From Acanthamoeba sp. SK_2022b (Eukaryota; Discosea; Longamoebia; Acanthamoebidae), in NCBI GenBank assembly GCA_027943245.1, contig JANDJZ010000826.1:1-14659 (forward strand): a stretch of DNA of 14,659 nucleotides, given 5' to 3'. The notes under the pieces are model-generated. The model did not search any database. It was given only the letters and a program-made list of their open reading frames with translations, and was not told the origin of the DNA. Both the position numbers and the translations under genes were made by a program. Shown piece after piece: positions 1 to 7,403 of the stretch (position 1 is its first letter; each line of letters starts with the position of its first letter).

Positions 1-496
1 TGAATTGGTAAATGACACAGGGGCAGGAATGTGGACGAGCGCGAACTCCGCAAGGCAGGGAGAGGGCGGCGTAGGGAGAGATTGCACGACACGGGAGGAG
101 ATGGAGAGCATGAAGGTAGCAGCATTCAGCAGCTCGCTGTGACGAGAAAGGGCCGAAAGATGTATTTTACAAAAAGGTTTATTGTGGGCGTGGGAAAGAA
201 AAGAGGCTCCTCTCGCATTACAGTGACTCGCGAACAGAAAAATCGAGCTCCATCCAGGCCCTGGATGAGAGGGTGCGGAGCGAGTGTCGGCGGTCGAGAG
301 TGTGCGGTAGAAACCTCGAGGTCTGGTCTCCATAGATCGACGGAAGATCTTCGTCGTTGCGCCGCGGTACAGGTACTTAACTTAATAATAAAGTGAGAGG
401 AGGGAGATGGAAGGAGGAAGGAGGTTGATGTCACGACGTGTTTCTTCTCTCTGGAGTCGATTCACGCCGTTCATCGGCTTGAACGGGAAGGAGCAT
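1..496. other. Non-coding flank: coactosin 3' UTR and unassigned sequence
   Basis: No recognisable gene. On the minus strand this lies directly downstream of the coactosin stop and probably carries its 3' UTR, with an AATAAA at 178-183. A plus-strand frame is open at 31-396, but its product is Arg-rich and low in information, has no family resemblance, and overlaps the presumed UTR; I read it as chance in GC-rich DNA. A plus-strand AATAAA also occurs at 387-392 with no plus-strand gene to serve. Positions 1-170 show nothing I can name. Confidence 0.5.
178..183 (-). terminator. Candidate polyadenylation signal for coactosin
   Basis: AATAAA on the minus strand (TTTATT on plus), 314 nt past the coactosin stop codon. 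It is the only canonical hexamer in that orientation within the downstream flank. The distance is long for such a compact genome, so an earlier non-canonical site is possible. Confidence 0.4.
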
Positions 497-1174
497 TTAG
501 TGCGAGGTCTGGCCCATGTAGTTGGCGCCGCCGGCCTTGATGACGGTCTGGATGAGCTTCTGCTGATCGATGTCGTCCTGCTCGGAGAACTGGGTCTCGA
601 CGGCGAAGTCCCTGAAGACCTGCTTGATGTTGGCCTTGTGGACGGAGACCTTGGCCTTCCTGAGGATACCGGCCTTGGGGCCAGTCCAGGCGATGAAGAC
701 GAACTTGGCGCGCTTGGACTCCTCGTCACCAGTGGTCACGCGAAGGTAGGCGAACTGGCAAGCATCATCGTGGAAGTGGCCGGCGAGCTCGTTGAGATCA
801 CCGTTACCGGTGGCCTCAAGGACGATCTTGTCCTTAGCCTGAGCGTCGTAACCGGCGACGGCCCTGTTCAAGAGGAAGCAAGCAAACGTTTAGTGAGGAG
901 CCCTATAAAGCTGGAGAAGAGGCGAGATTTTGATTGTGTTTACACTACGCGACCACTTTCAGTGAGGAGACACTGAAAGCAGGGCCGGCGAGGTAGAGTA
1001 CGCAAGCCAACAAACGGATTCTACTCGCGTTCACTGACTAATCGAAAGTCGAGTAGAAGAAGAGATTGATGAAGAGAAAAGGAGGAAACGCTCAGCGTAC
1101 CAGGTGGTGGGGTCGCTGTCCGAACGGACGGCGGCGTAGGCGTCAGCAAGGCGGGAGTCGGAAACGTCAGCCAT
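497..1174 (-). CDS. Coactosin (ADF-H domain actin-binding protein)
   Basis: Coactosin is a cytosolic F-actin-binding protein of the ADF-homology superfamily; it binds filament sides and counteracts capping rather than severing. Two exons: 1101-1174 and 497-863, with a 237-nt intron (GTACGC...ACAG) that splits the Trp codon TG|G. The joined product is 146 aa, the usual coactosin length. It opens MADVSDSRLADAYAAVRSD and ends with the diagnostic KAGGANYMGQ tail; the core holds CQFAYLRVTTGDEESKR and KVSVHKA, the region linked to actin binding in this family. The ATG at 1174 is chosen because coactosins start with this short acidic helix. The stop is TAA. Exon 2 alone reads as an ORF from an ATG inside the intron, which would wrongly drop the N-terminal helix. 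The gene lies in tandem with the STK16-like kinase, transcribed towards the left edge. Confidence 0.93.
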
Positions 1175-1658
1175 TGGAGATGAGGTGTGTAGTGGGGGTG
1201 TGGACTGGTGAAGGTGAAGGTGCGAGAAAAGACCAACGGCGGTTTTATTGACGCAGGTCGCCTCTGGTCCCCTCGTCGTACAGCCGTGGGGCAACGGCCA
1301 ATCCCTTGGAGGCGCCACGCCATTGGTCGTCTGATTCATTGCTCCGCCTCTCGACCACTTAAAACGCCCACAAAACCGGGATTTATCCTCGTGCCCAAGT
1401 GCCAACGGCAAATAGCCTGAATTTTCCCCTCGAAATGAAATTTCCTATTCTCCGATGGTTTCCTTGGGGCGTTACCGTGGGGCCGATCGTGGGCAACCAA
1501 TTTCCTCTTGCGAGAGAGCGCCAAAAGCAAAGCGCCGCCCCACTATCTCACTGGCCAGTGCGACAGCTCTCCGCTTCTCCGTGCAGTACAGGAAAAAACC
1601 AGGCGCCCCTGGTGAAGTTGGTGGCTTCCATCAAAAAGGAGAGAACAGGGGAGGGCGG
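1175..1658. other. Gap: STK16-like 3' UTR and coactosin promoter
   Basis: 484 bp between two minus-strand genes, so it must hold the end of the kinase transcript and the coactosin promoter. CCAAT boxes occur in both orientations (plus at 1298-1302 and 1497-1501, minus at 1322-1326). A minus-strand AATAAA lies at 1244-1249, only 70 bp before the coactosin start; if it serves the kinase, the two transcription units nearly touch. No TATAAA is present; a weak TTTTAAG is near 1362-1368 on the minus strand. Overlapping open frames here have no family features. Confidence 0.45.
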
Positions 1659-2406
1659 TCAGGCCGAGAGCAGGCGCTCGACGCTGTGGATGACTTCGTC
1701 GATGTAGGGTCGCTCGTCCATGCTCTTGTTCATGAGCCGCCGCACGAGCGACTGCAGTTCTTCCGAGAAGTGCCTGTGCCCGTTCCGAGAGAGTGAGCGC
1801 GTGCAGTCTCCCCCCCCCCTCACACGCAGAGAAGACGCACTTACCCGTCGCGGGGGAAGTCAATGCGGCCAGACATGGCTGACAGCTTGATGGACGCCCC
1901 GTGGTGCGTGTAGGCCTCTTCGAACGGGTTCTTGCCGTAGGCCATCTCATAGAGCGTGCAGCCCAGGGACTGGCCCAAGACAAACCGGTGAGCATGCGTG
2001 CCAACGCGCAGGCGGGGGTTGGGGGTGGGTGGTGGCCACTACACGAGAGCCGGTGAAGGGCCCAGCGGCTTACCCAGATGTCCGTTCGTTCGTCGATGTC
2101 CGCGTTGAAGGGCGGGTCGTACAGCTCTGGCGGTCGATACATCGGGCTGCATGACTTGTCGGCCTGTGTTGTGTTGTGTTGTGTTGTGTCGCCAAGGTCA
2201 GACCACTTCGCTTCCCACACCTAGCGCGTGGGTGCTGGCGAACCTCTTCCTCCAGCTTGACGGCGTCCGCATTAGATCGGATGGCGCGGCGAGCCTTGGC
2301 GATCGATCCAAAGTCCATCAGCACGGCCCGCTTGCCATCGTCAGACAACAGCACGTTCAAGCACTGCAGTGCGTAACCACCACAGGTCAGGACAGGGCCA
2401 ACAGGT

Positions 2407-2468
<62 letters not shown>

Positions 2469-3200
2469 TGTCCAATGCACCTTGAGATCGCGGTGCACGA
2501 GCGGCGGGTTGTGTGAATGAAGAACGGACAAGCCCTTGCACAGGCCCAGGAACAGCTCCAGCACTTGTTGCTCGCTCCATCGCTGATTGCGCGTCGCCAT
2601 GTCCTCCAACACCGATCGCAACGTGCCGCGCTACACGGGTCGCGGCAAACATCAGCATCCCACGGCAAACGCCGCCGTAAGGCGCATTCACGACTCGAAG
2701 GCTGGCGAGCTTACCCTGTAGAGCGGGAAGAGGAAGAGTATCTGATCGCTCGCGGAGGCGGTGGTCGAGGTGCTTTGGGCGTGGTCCAACAGCGGCACGA
2801 TGTTGGGGTGCGAGCAGGACGCGAGGACCTCGATCTCCAGCTTGGCTCGCTGCGCCGCAAAGTCGAGGGGTCGGGTCGTGGTGAGCGCGTGAACAGCCAT
2901 CGCCAGAGGAGAGAGATGGAGAACCACTAACCTCGAGCAAAGAGGGGGACTGGCAAAGCATGATCTTGAGGGCATACCGATCGCCAGTGTCCGACTCCAT
3001 CACCTGACCAATAAAAGCCGCAATTAATTGTGCCAACAACTTGGGAGTTGTTATTTTTTTTTTATTATTTTTATTTTTGAGCACAAAATAGGTACCTCAT
3101 ACACTTGCGAGTAGGCACCCTCGCCGATTTGGCGAATGGGCCTCACAATGTACTTATTGACTGCAATCTCAGGCTGACAACATGAAAACGTGCCTCCCAT
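1659..3200 (-). CDS. STK16/MPSK1-type Ser/Thr kinase, lipid-anchored (NAK family)
   Basis: Eight exons join in phase: 3096-3200, 2932-3003, 2715-2849, 2481-2630, 2244-2363, 2074-2163, 1845-1969, 1659-1773. The product is 303 aa; human STK16 is about 305. Visible kinase motifs: glycine loop GEGAYS (26-31), ALK with Lys48, HRDLK (150-154) with Asn157, DFG (171-173), a PPE in place of APE (205-207), and DERTDIWSLGCTLYEM in the activation-segment/alpha-F region. RRGTL after the hinge and the DERTD(I/V)WSLGC stretch are typical of STK16 rather than AAK1/GAK. The N-terminus is MGGTFSCC: Gly2 for N-myristoylation and Cys7/Cys8 for palmitoylation, as in STK16, which is membrane-bound at the Golgi. 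The family acts in secretion and trafficking at the trans-Golgi; that role here is inferred. The ATG at 3200 is in frame with the glycine loop without an intron. Intron 4 carries a long GT microsatellite. Head to head with the 3363 gene. Confidence 0.93.
2411..2467. repeat. (TG)n microsatellite in kinase intron 4
   Basis: Uninterrupted run of about 28 TG units on plus (CA on the transcribed sense), starting 14 nt inside the intron from the donor side at 2480. It sits wholly within intron 2364-2480 of the STK16-like gene. It gives rise to spurious Val/Cys and Thr/His open frames on both strands. Confidence 0.97.
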
Positions 3201-3362
3201 TGCTGATGGACGGATGATGAGTTAGTGTTTCTCGTCTCTTTTCTTTGGTGCTTTATCTGAAAAAAAAAAAAAAAAAAGCGAACAAAATTGAAGCCTCCCT
3301 CTCTTGCGCGTTTCTGCCGAAGGTCGTGTGCCTTTCCTCGCCTTTGCATTGATTGACTTCAA
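3201..3362. promoter_or_regulatory. Divergent promoter gap, kinase / small TM protein
   Basis: 162 bp separate the two ATGs of head-to-head genes, so both 5' UTRs and core promoters must fit here. The clearest element is an A18 tract at 3260-3277, a nucleosome-disfavouring sequence. No convincing TATA box is visible in either orientation. An in-frame TGA at 3354-3356 bounds the plus-strand gene upstream. Confidence 0.6.
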
Positions 3363-3689
3363 ATGGGAAACCCAGAGGACGAACGAGCAACAAACGGTGC
3401 GCCACACCGAGCAAGCAGCACATCCTCTTCGAGTGTCAAACAGAGGAGGCCTTTTGGAATGCAATCACGAGATGAGGATCTGCCACGAGTGCCCGGCGCC
3501 ACGCGGCACCCCACGAAGACGGATGATTTTTTCTTCACCATGCTCTTGATGGCTGTCTTCCTACCAGCCGTTCTCTATGCGTTCGCCACGCTGGGCTCGG
3601 CCATCTTCACTGTGAACAACGTCTTCATGGTGCTCATCCTGCTGGCCATCTTCGTCGTCTACAACTACTACAAGGAGTACTACTCCTAG
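3363..3689 (+). CDS. Small two-TM membrane protein, unknown family
   Basis: Single-exon frame of 108 aa that I cannot assign. Residues 1-55 are polar and Ser/Arg-rich with a serine run (18-24). Two hydrophobic segments follow: about 57-82 (FFFTMLLMAVFLPAVLYAFA) and about 86-101 (NVFMVLILLAIFVVYN), separated by a short TVNN turn, and the protein ends in the aromatic tail YNYYKEYYS. That makes a compact hairpin at the C-terminus with the N-terminal domain probably in the cytosol. No signal peptide precedes it, so insertion would be post-translational or late. The ATG is the first after an in-frame stop (3354-3356). It is divergent from the kinase and convergent with PPIH (123 bp to its stop). 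The two clear TM segments and the divergent arrangement argue for a real gene; function unknown. Confidence 0.72.
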   Translation: MGNPEDERATNGAPHRASSTSSSSVKQRRPFGMQSRDEDLPRVPGATRHPTKTDDFFFTMLLMAVFLPAVLYAFATLGSAIFTVNNVFMVLILLAIFVVYNYYKEYYS

Positions 3690-3788
3690 GCTGTAGCTGG
3701 CAGTCGTGAAAATATGTACATTTATGCATCTCACGCAATTCCCTTGGCCTTGCGAGTTTAGTATATTTTATTTTATTTTTATTTTCTA

Positions 3789-3794
3789 TTTATT
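3789..3794 (-). terminator. Polyadenylation signal cluster for PPIH
   Basis: AATAAA on the minus strand 17 nt past the PPIH stop, with further overlapping copies at 3778-3783, 3772-3777 and 3767-3772 in an AT-rich stretch. Close spacing to the stop fits the compact 3' ends here. The convergent plus-strand gene ends at 3689, so the two transcripts may overlap. Confidence 0.65.
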
Positions 3795-3811
3795 TTGTTG
3801 GGCGAAGCCGG

Positions 3812-4675
3812 TCAGTACTGACCGCACTGGGTGATGGCGATGGGCAGCTTGGGCTTGTTGTTGGAGCCGATGGTAGATACGTTCTCAATCATGCGCACGA
3901 TGCGGAGGCCGTCCTCGATCACCTTTCCAAACACCACGTGCTTGTTGTCGAGCCAGTCGCATGCGTCGCAGGTGATGAAGAACTGGCAGCCGTTCGTGTT
4001 GGGGCCCGAGTTGGCCTGACAGACCACCACCGGTCAACGAAGCGAGCAGTGAGAACAGCAGCAAGCAAGCAAGCAAAGCGCATGTAGTGCGAGCTACTTG
4101 AGCGCACGCAGGCAAATGCGAGCGACTAGTTGAAGCGATGCCAGAGCAGCAGCGCAGCAGCAGCAGAAGCACAACGAGGAGGACAAGCCACGTACCATAG
4201 AGAGGAGTCCGGGCTCGGTGTGCTTGGCCTCAAAGTTCTCATCGGCGAACTTCTCGCCGTAGATGCTGGCGCTGCCAGTACCGTCGCCGTTGATGAAGTC
4301 GCCGCCCTGGATCATGAACCCCTTGATCACTCGGTGGAAGGTAGCGCCCTTGTAGCCGACCGGCTTGCCGTTCTTCACGTACTCACCAGTGCAAAACTGT
4401 CTGTATTGTTGCGGAATAAGTCACATTTAAAAAGTAAATTCTATCATTTATTTAATCACAAAAAATATAATTTTATTTGAAGTAATGGGTAAAGCATTCA
4501 ATGATCAAAGAAGCACAAGATTTGGTCATCAAGTGTTGGACGAGGGGGGGGGGACTAACCGGAAGTTCTCGGCAGTCTTGGGCACGATGTCAGCGTAGAG
4601 CTCCATCTTGATGCGCCCCACATTGTGTCCACCAATGGAAACGTCAAAGAACACGATGGGCCTCTCTGCCGCCAT
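3812..4675 (-). CDS. PPIH: Peptidyl-prolyl isomerase H, spliceosomal cyclophilin
   Basis: Three exons (4560-4675, 4196-4400, 3812-4015) give 174 aa; human PPIH is 177. It catalyses proline cis/trans isomerisation and, in known systems, binds the U4/U6 snRNP proteins PRPF4/PRPF18 in the tri-snRNP. The start VFFDVSIGG(H)NVGRIK, the insert [39 protein letters not shown] and the end [16 protein letters not shown] follow PPIH rather than cyclophilin A. Active-site residues are present: Arg62, Phe67, Gln70 ([15 protein letters not shown]), Trp128 and His133 ([10 protein letters not shown]); Trp128 predicts cyclosporin binding. The first split codon is CG|A (Arg39). Intron 2 falls exactly between LSM and ANSGP. 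A perfect donor-like GTGAGT lies inside exon 2 (4381-4386 on minus) but reading through it restores the conserved CTGEY. Confidence 0.95.
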
Positions 4676-4847
4676 TCTTTGCCAATTCGATTGTGACGGA
4701 ACAAAAAAAAAAAGAAAAAAAGAAACTTGCCCTCAAGGAAATACCAATTTATTAATCATTTCTTTTTAAAAGAAGCCATGTCGCTGTTTTCGTCCTCCTT
4801 TTCCTTCGTCTCGTTGTCCAGTTGGCCAGCTTCATACAACATTTACA
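4676..4847. promoter_or_regulatory. Divergent promoter gap, PPIH / surface glycoprotein
   Basis: 172 bp between two head-to-head start codons. Like the gap at 3201-3362 it contains a long A tract (A11 at 4703-4713, one G, then A7 at 4715-4721). CCAAT occurs on plus at 4682-4686. No clear TATA box. The 5' UTRs of both genes must be short. Confidence 0.55.
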
Positions 4848-6206
4848 ATGGCGGGACAGCCTTCTTGCTCCGTCCTCTACCCGGCCCTCTTCACCCTTGT
4901 TGCTCTCCTTGCAGTACGACCTGCCTCCTGCATACCCTAACCCCGACCTGCGCTCCTCCCTCATTCTCTTTCGTTCTCTCCGGCTTTCTTGCCTGAAAAG
5001 GTGGCCCGAGCTGGCGTGGTGGGCTGGACGGCCAACACCGGCACCGCGACCACCTTCCGCGCGAACGTGACCTACTACGTCAACTTCCAGGGCAACGGGA
5101 GCGACGTCAGCGTCACGTGGTCCGGCGACGCCGCCTCGTTCGCCGAGACCACCACGCTCGTGCGCGCATGCGAGGTCGGCGCCGCGTGCGCTGAGCGCTC
5201 CCGCGCCTCGCCTACGTCGGCCAACGGCCTCCCGTGGCACTGGCCGCTGGACGACCTCGTGTCGCCGGGCCAAGCACTGGCCAACGTGACCGTGTCGCTG
5301 CTCGAAGCGGCGACCAACCAGACCGTGGCCGGCGGCACCGCCTGGGGCACCATTTGGAACAACATCGGCCGCAACGCAGCCAATGTCAGCCTCGGCTCGA
5401 CGGCCGCTGTCGGCGCCACGTTCACCGCGGCTGTCGAGGCCATCACCCTCGCCTACACGTGCCGGTGGACCGCCACCCTCGCCAACTCATCGGCTATCGT
5501 GCTGGAGGCGCCTCTGACCAGCTCCACCACCAGCCAGTACTACACGCCGCGATGCGTCGTGCCGGCCTTTGACGCACGGCTGCCGGCGGGCACCGACTTT
5601 GGCCTGACGGTCCTCGTCGGCTCGGGTCCCGAGGTCGTGCCGCCGCCCGCCGTGCCGGTGGTCCTGCCCACCGGCTCCCTGGTCACCGGCCTCTCGCTGC
5701 CGGTCGACCTGTGCTCCGGCCAGAACGTGAGCCTGGCGGGGTTTTTCTCCACCGCACCGGGCGTCACCTACTCCTGCATCTTCAGGGGAGGCTCCAAGTT
5801 CTCCGACACGGCCGCCGTGGCCCCGGTCTCATCGACCCTCATCGAGTGCCCGCTCCCCAGCTACACCGGCACGGTCGAACAGATCGCCGTGTTGCAGGTC
5901 TCTGGCAGCTCGACCACATACATTGGGATCATCGACAAGACATTCGCCATCAACGAAAAGTGTGGCGGCGGCGGCGGCGGCGGTGGTGGTGATGACGACA
6001 AGTGGCCCTACTGGGCGTGGATACTGGTCGGGCTCGGTGCGGTGGCGGGGCTCACGACAGTCATGGGCCTGGCGGCGCTGGCCTACATCAGGTGTTGCCG
6101 CCGCTCCGCCAGCGGCGAGTACGAGCAGCTGGTCTACGCCGACAATCCGATCCACTACACCGGCGGACAGCAGCTGCCCATTGACAGGAAGACCTTCAGC
6201 GCATGA
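4848..6206 (+). CDS. Type I surface glycoprotein with two IPT/TIG-like modules
   Basis: Two exons, 4848-4913 and 5001-6206, joined across an 87-nt intron (GCA|GTACGA...AAAAG|GTG; CTAAC branch-like motif near 4936), give 423 aa. Exon 1 encodes a signal peptide (MAGQPSC then hydrophobic SVLYPALFTLVALLA). The ectodomain has seven N-glycosylation sequons (first at Asn44 and Asn54) and eight cysteines. Two stretches share the pattern Tyr-x-Cys-x-aromatic ... Cys-x-x-Pro (YTCRW...RCVVP and YSCIF...ECPLP), as in IPT/TIG or related Ig-like folds of amoebal and plexin-type receptors; that family call is tentative. A Gly9 run (six GGC, three GGT) and DDDK follow, then one TM (about 358-386) and a 37-residue tail with YEQL (YxxPhi sorting motif) and NPIHY. 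An unspliced reading from an ATG at 4989 would lose the signal peptide. Likely plasma membrane or endosomal; ligand unknown. Confidence 0.82.
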
Positions 6207-6368
6207 AGCCCAAGAAAAAAGGGGGTCAATGGCGGAGTGTCAAATCCGGTTGGGCCTTCTACGAAATGCAAGGAAAGCGGTTCCATTTTTAAGCACGACG
6301 GTTCTTGTTACAGAAGAAGACCATCAACCACAACCACAACCACACAACCAACTTAACAACATTAGACG

Positions 6369-7149
6369 ATGAAGGTCATCCGCAGGTCGACGGTGGGGGT
6401 CAAGGAGACCTGGGGCCGCTTTGCGGGCGTACTGGCCCCGGGCCTGCACTTCTACCTGCCGATGGTAACCAGGGTGAGCGTGGTGCCCACGTGGACTGTC
6501 ACCAAGAACTACTCCATGGGCGTGAAGACAAGCGACAACGTGTTTTGCGACGTGTCCCTGGCCGTGGCCTACCGCGTGGCCGACGCTGAGCGCGCTTTCT
6601 ACGAGATCGCCGACGCCGACTCGCTGGTCAACGCACAGGTCGAGGACGCCGTACGCGGGGTGGCCCCACGCTTTGGGCTCGACGCCCTCTTTGCAGCCAA
6701 GGACGAGATCCAGGAACAGGTGAGCGAGCGGCTCAAGGGCGCGCTCGCCCACTACGGTGACGTCAATCGACCCCGACCGCGAAGTGCGCAAGGCCATGAA
6801 CGACATCAACGCCGCGGCGCGCCAGAGGCAAGCGGCGCTGGACAGGGCCGAGGCTGACAAGCTGCGCATCGTCAAGGAGGCCGAAGCCGAGTGCGAGCGC
6901 AAGCGGCTCCAGGGCGAGGGCATCGCTTCGATGAGGAAGGCCATGCTCGCAGGCTACGAGGAGGGCATCACCGAATTGGCCCAGGCCCTCGGCCTTTCGC
7001 CGCAGGACGCCATGGTGGCCACCATGGTCACTCAGTACATCGACGCGCTCGAGAAGCTGGCTGCGAGCCCCAACGCCAAGACCATCCTCTATCCGAGCGA
7101 CGCCGCCAGGTCGGTGGAGTCGCTGAGCCGCCAGTTCGGCTCCCTCTGA
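6369..7149 (+). CDS. SPFH/Band 7 protein (HIR/stomatin-like), frame broken
   Basis: Membrane-microdomain scaffold of the stomatin/prohibitin/HIR superfamily. The first frame (6369 to about 6758) has the N-terminal pattern STVGVKETWGRF, LAPGLHFYLP and the domain core TSDNVFCDVSLAVAYRV, DADSLVNAQVEDAVRGVAP; a second frame (from about 6757) continues with SIDPDREVRKAMNDINAAAR, a charged coiled-coil, and TMVTQYIDALEKLAASPNAK to a TGA stop. Both are collinear with HIR proteins but sit in different frames. At the join (YG | VTSIDPD) about seven residues expected by family are absent; with the codon overlap this equals a loss of about 23 nt. No intron can bridge it: no AG acceptor is available. Either a true deletion allele (pseudogene or null) or a sequence/assembly error. 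The two readable parts total about 259 aa. The upstream gap of 162 bp follows the glycoprotein gene. Confidence 0.85.
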
Positions 7150-7321
7150 CCACGCCGCATCAAGCTCCAACAGCGCTTCTCCTCAGTAGCCAAGCCACCG
7201 CACATAACAAAAGAGAAGGAAATGATGCACATGCCAGAGGCGAGCACTCTTATCCTTGTGGAGGCTGTGTAAAGCCAACCGTGAGCAGGGAATACCCTGA
7301 GGTGACGCAGGAGTGAACATG

Positions 7322-7327
7322 AATAAA
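7322..7327 (+). terminator. Polyadenylation signal for the SPFH gene
   Basis: AATAAA on plus, 172 nt after the SPFH stop and 76 nt before the stop of the convergent carboxypeptidase gene. It is the only canonical plus-strand hexamer in the 254-bp convergent gap. No AATAAA is seen on minus for the carboxypeptidase here. Confidence 0.6.
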
Positions 7328-7403
7328 CACTTGTATGAAAACAGCAGTTGCATTGAAATATGGGGGTTGTTCTACAGGAGAGGCGCAGAGGAGCGAGACC
7401 GCC

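Noticed and set aside
31..396. 121-aa plus-strand frame at the left edge
   Set aside because: Arg/Gly-rich, no motif, overlaps the presumed coactosin 3' UTR; chance frame in GC-rich DNA.
2341..3084. Long minus-strand frame across the kinase gene (247 aa)
   Set aside because: It runs through introns and the TG repeat (poly Thr/His); the spliced kinase explains the region fully.
5971..6003. Enterokinase-type site before the TM as a functional cleavage site
   Set aside because: DDDK alone is a short acidic stretch; no evidence for the protease in this organism.
6720..6760. Intron starting at CAG|GTGAGC in the SPFH gene to explain the frame change
   Set aside because: The sequence after it is conserved coding, and the next AG sites would remove conserved SIDPDREV residues.
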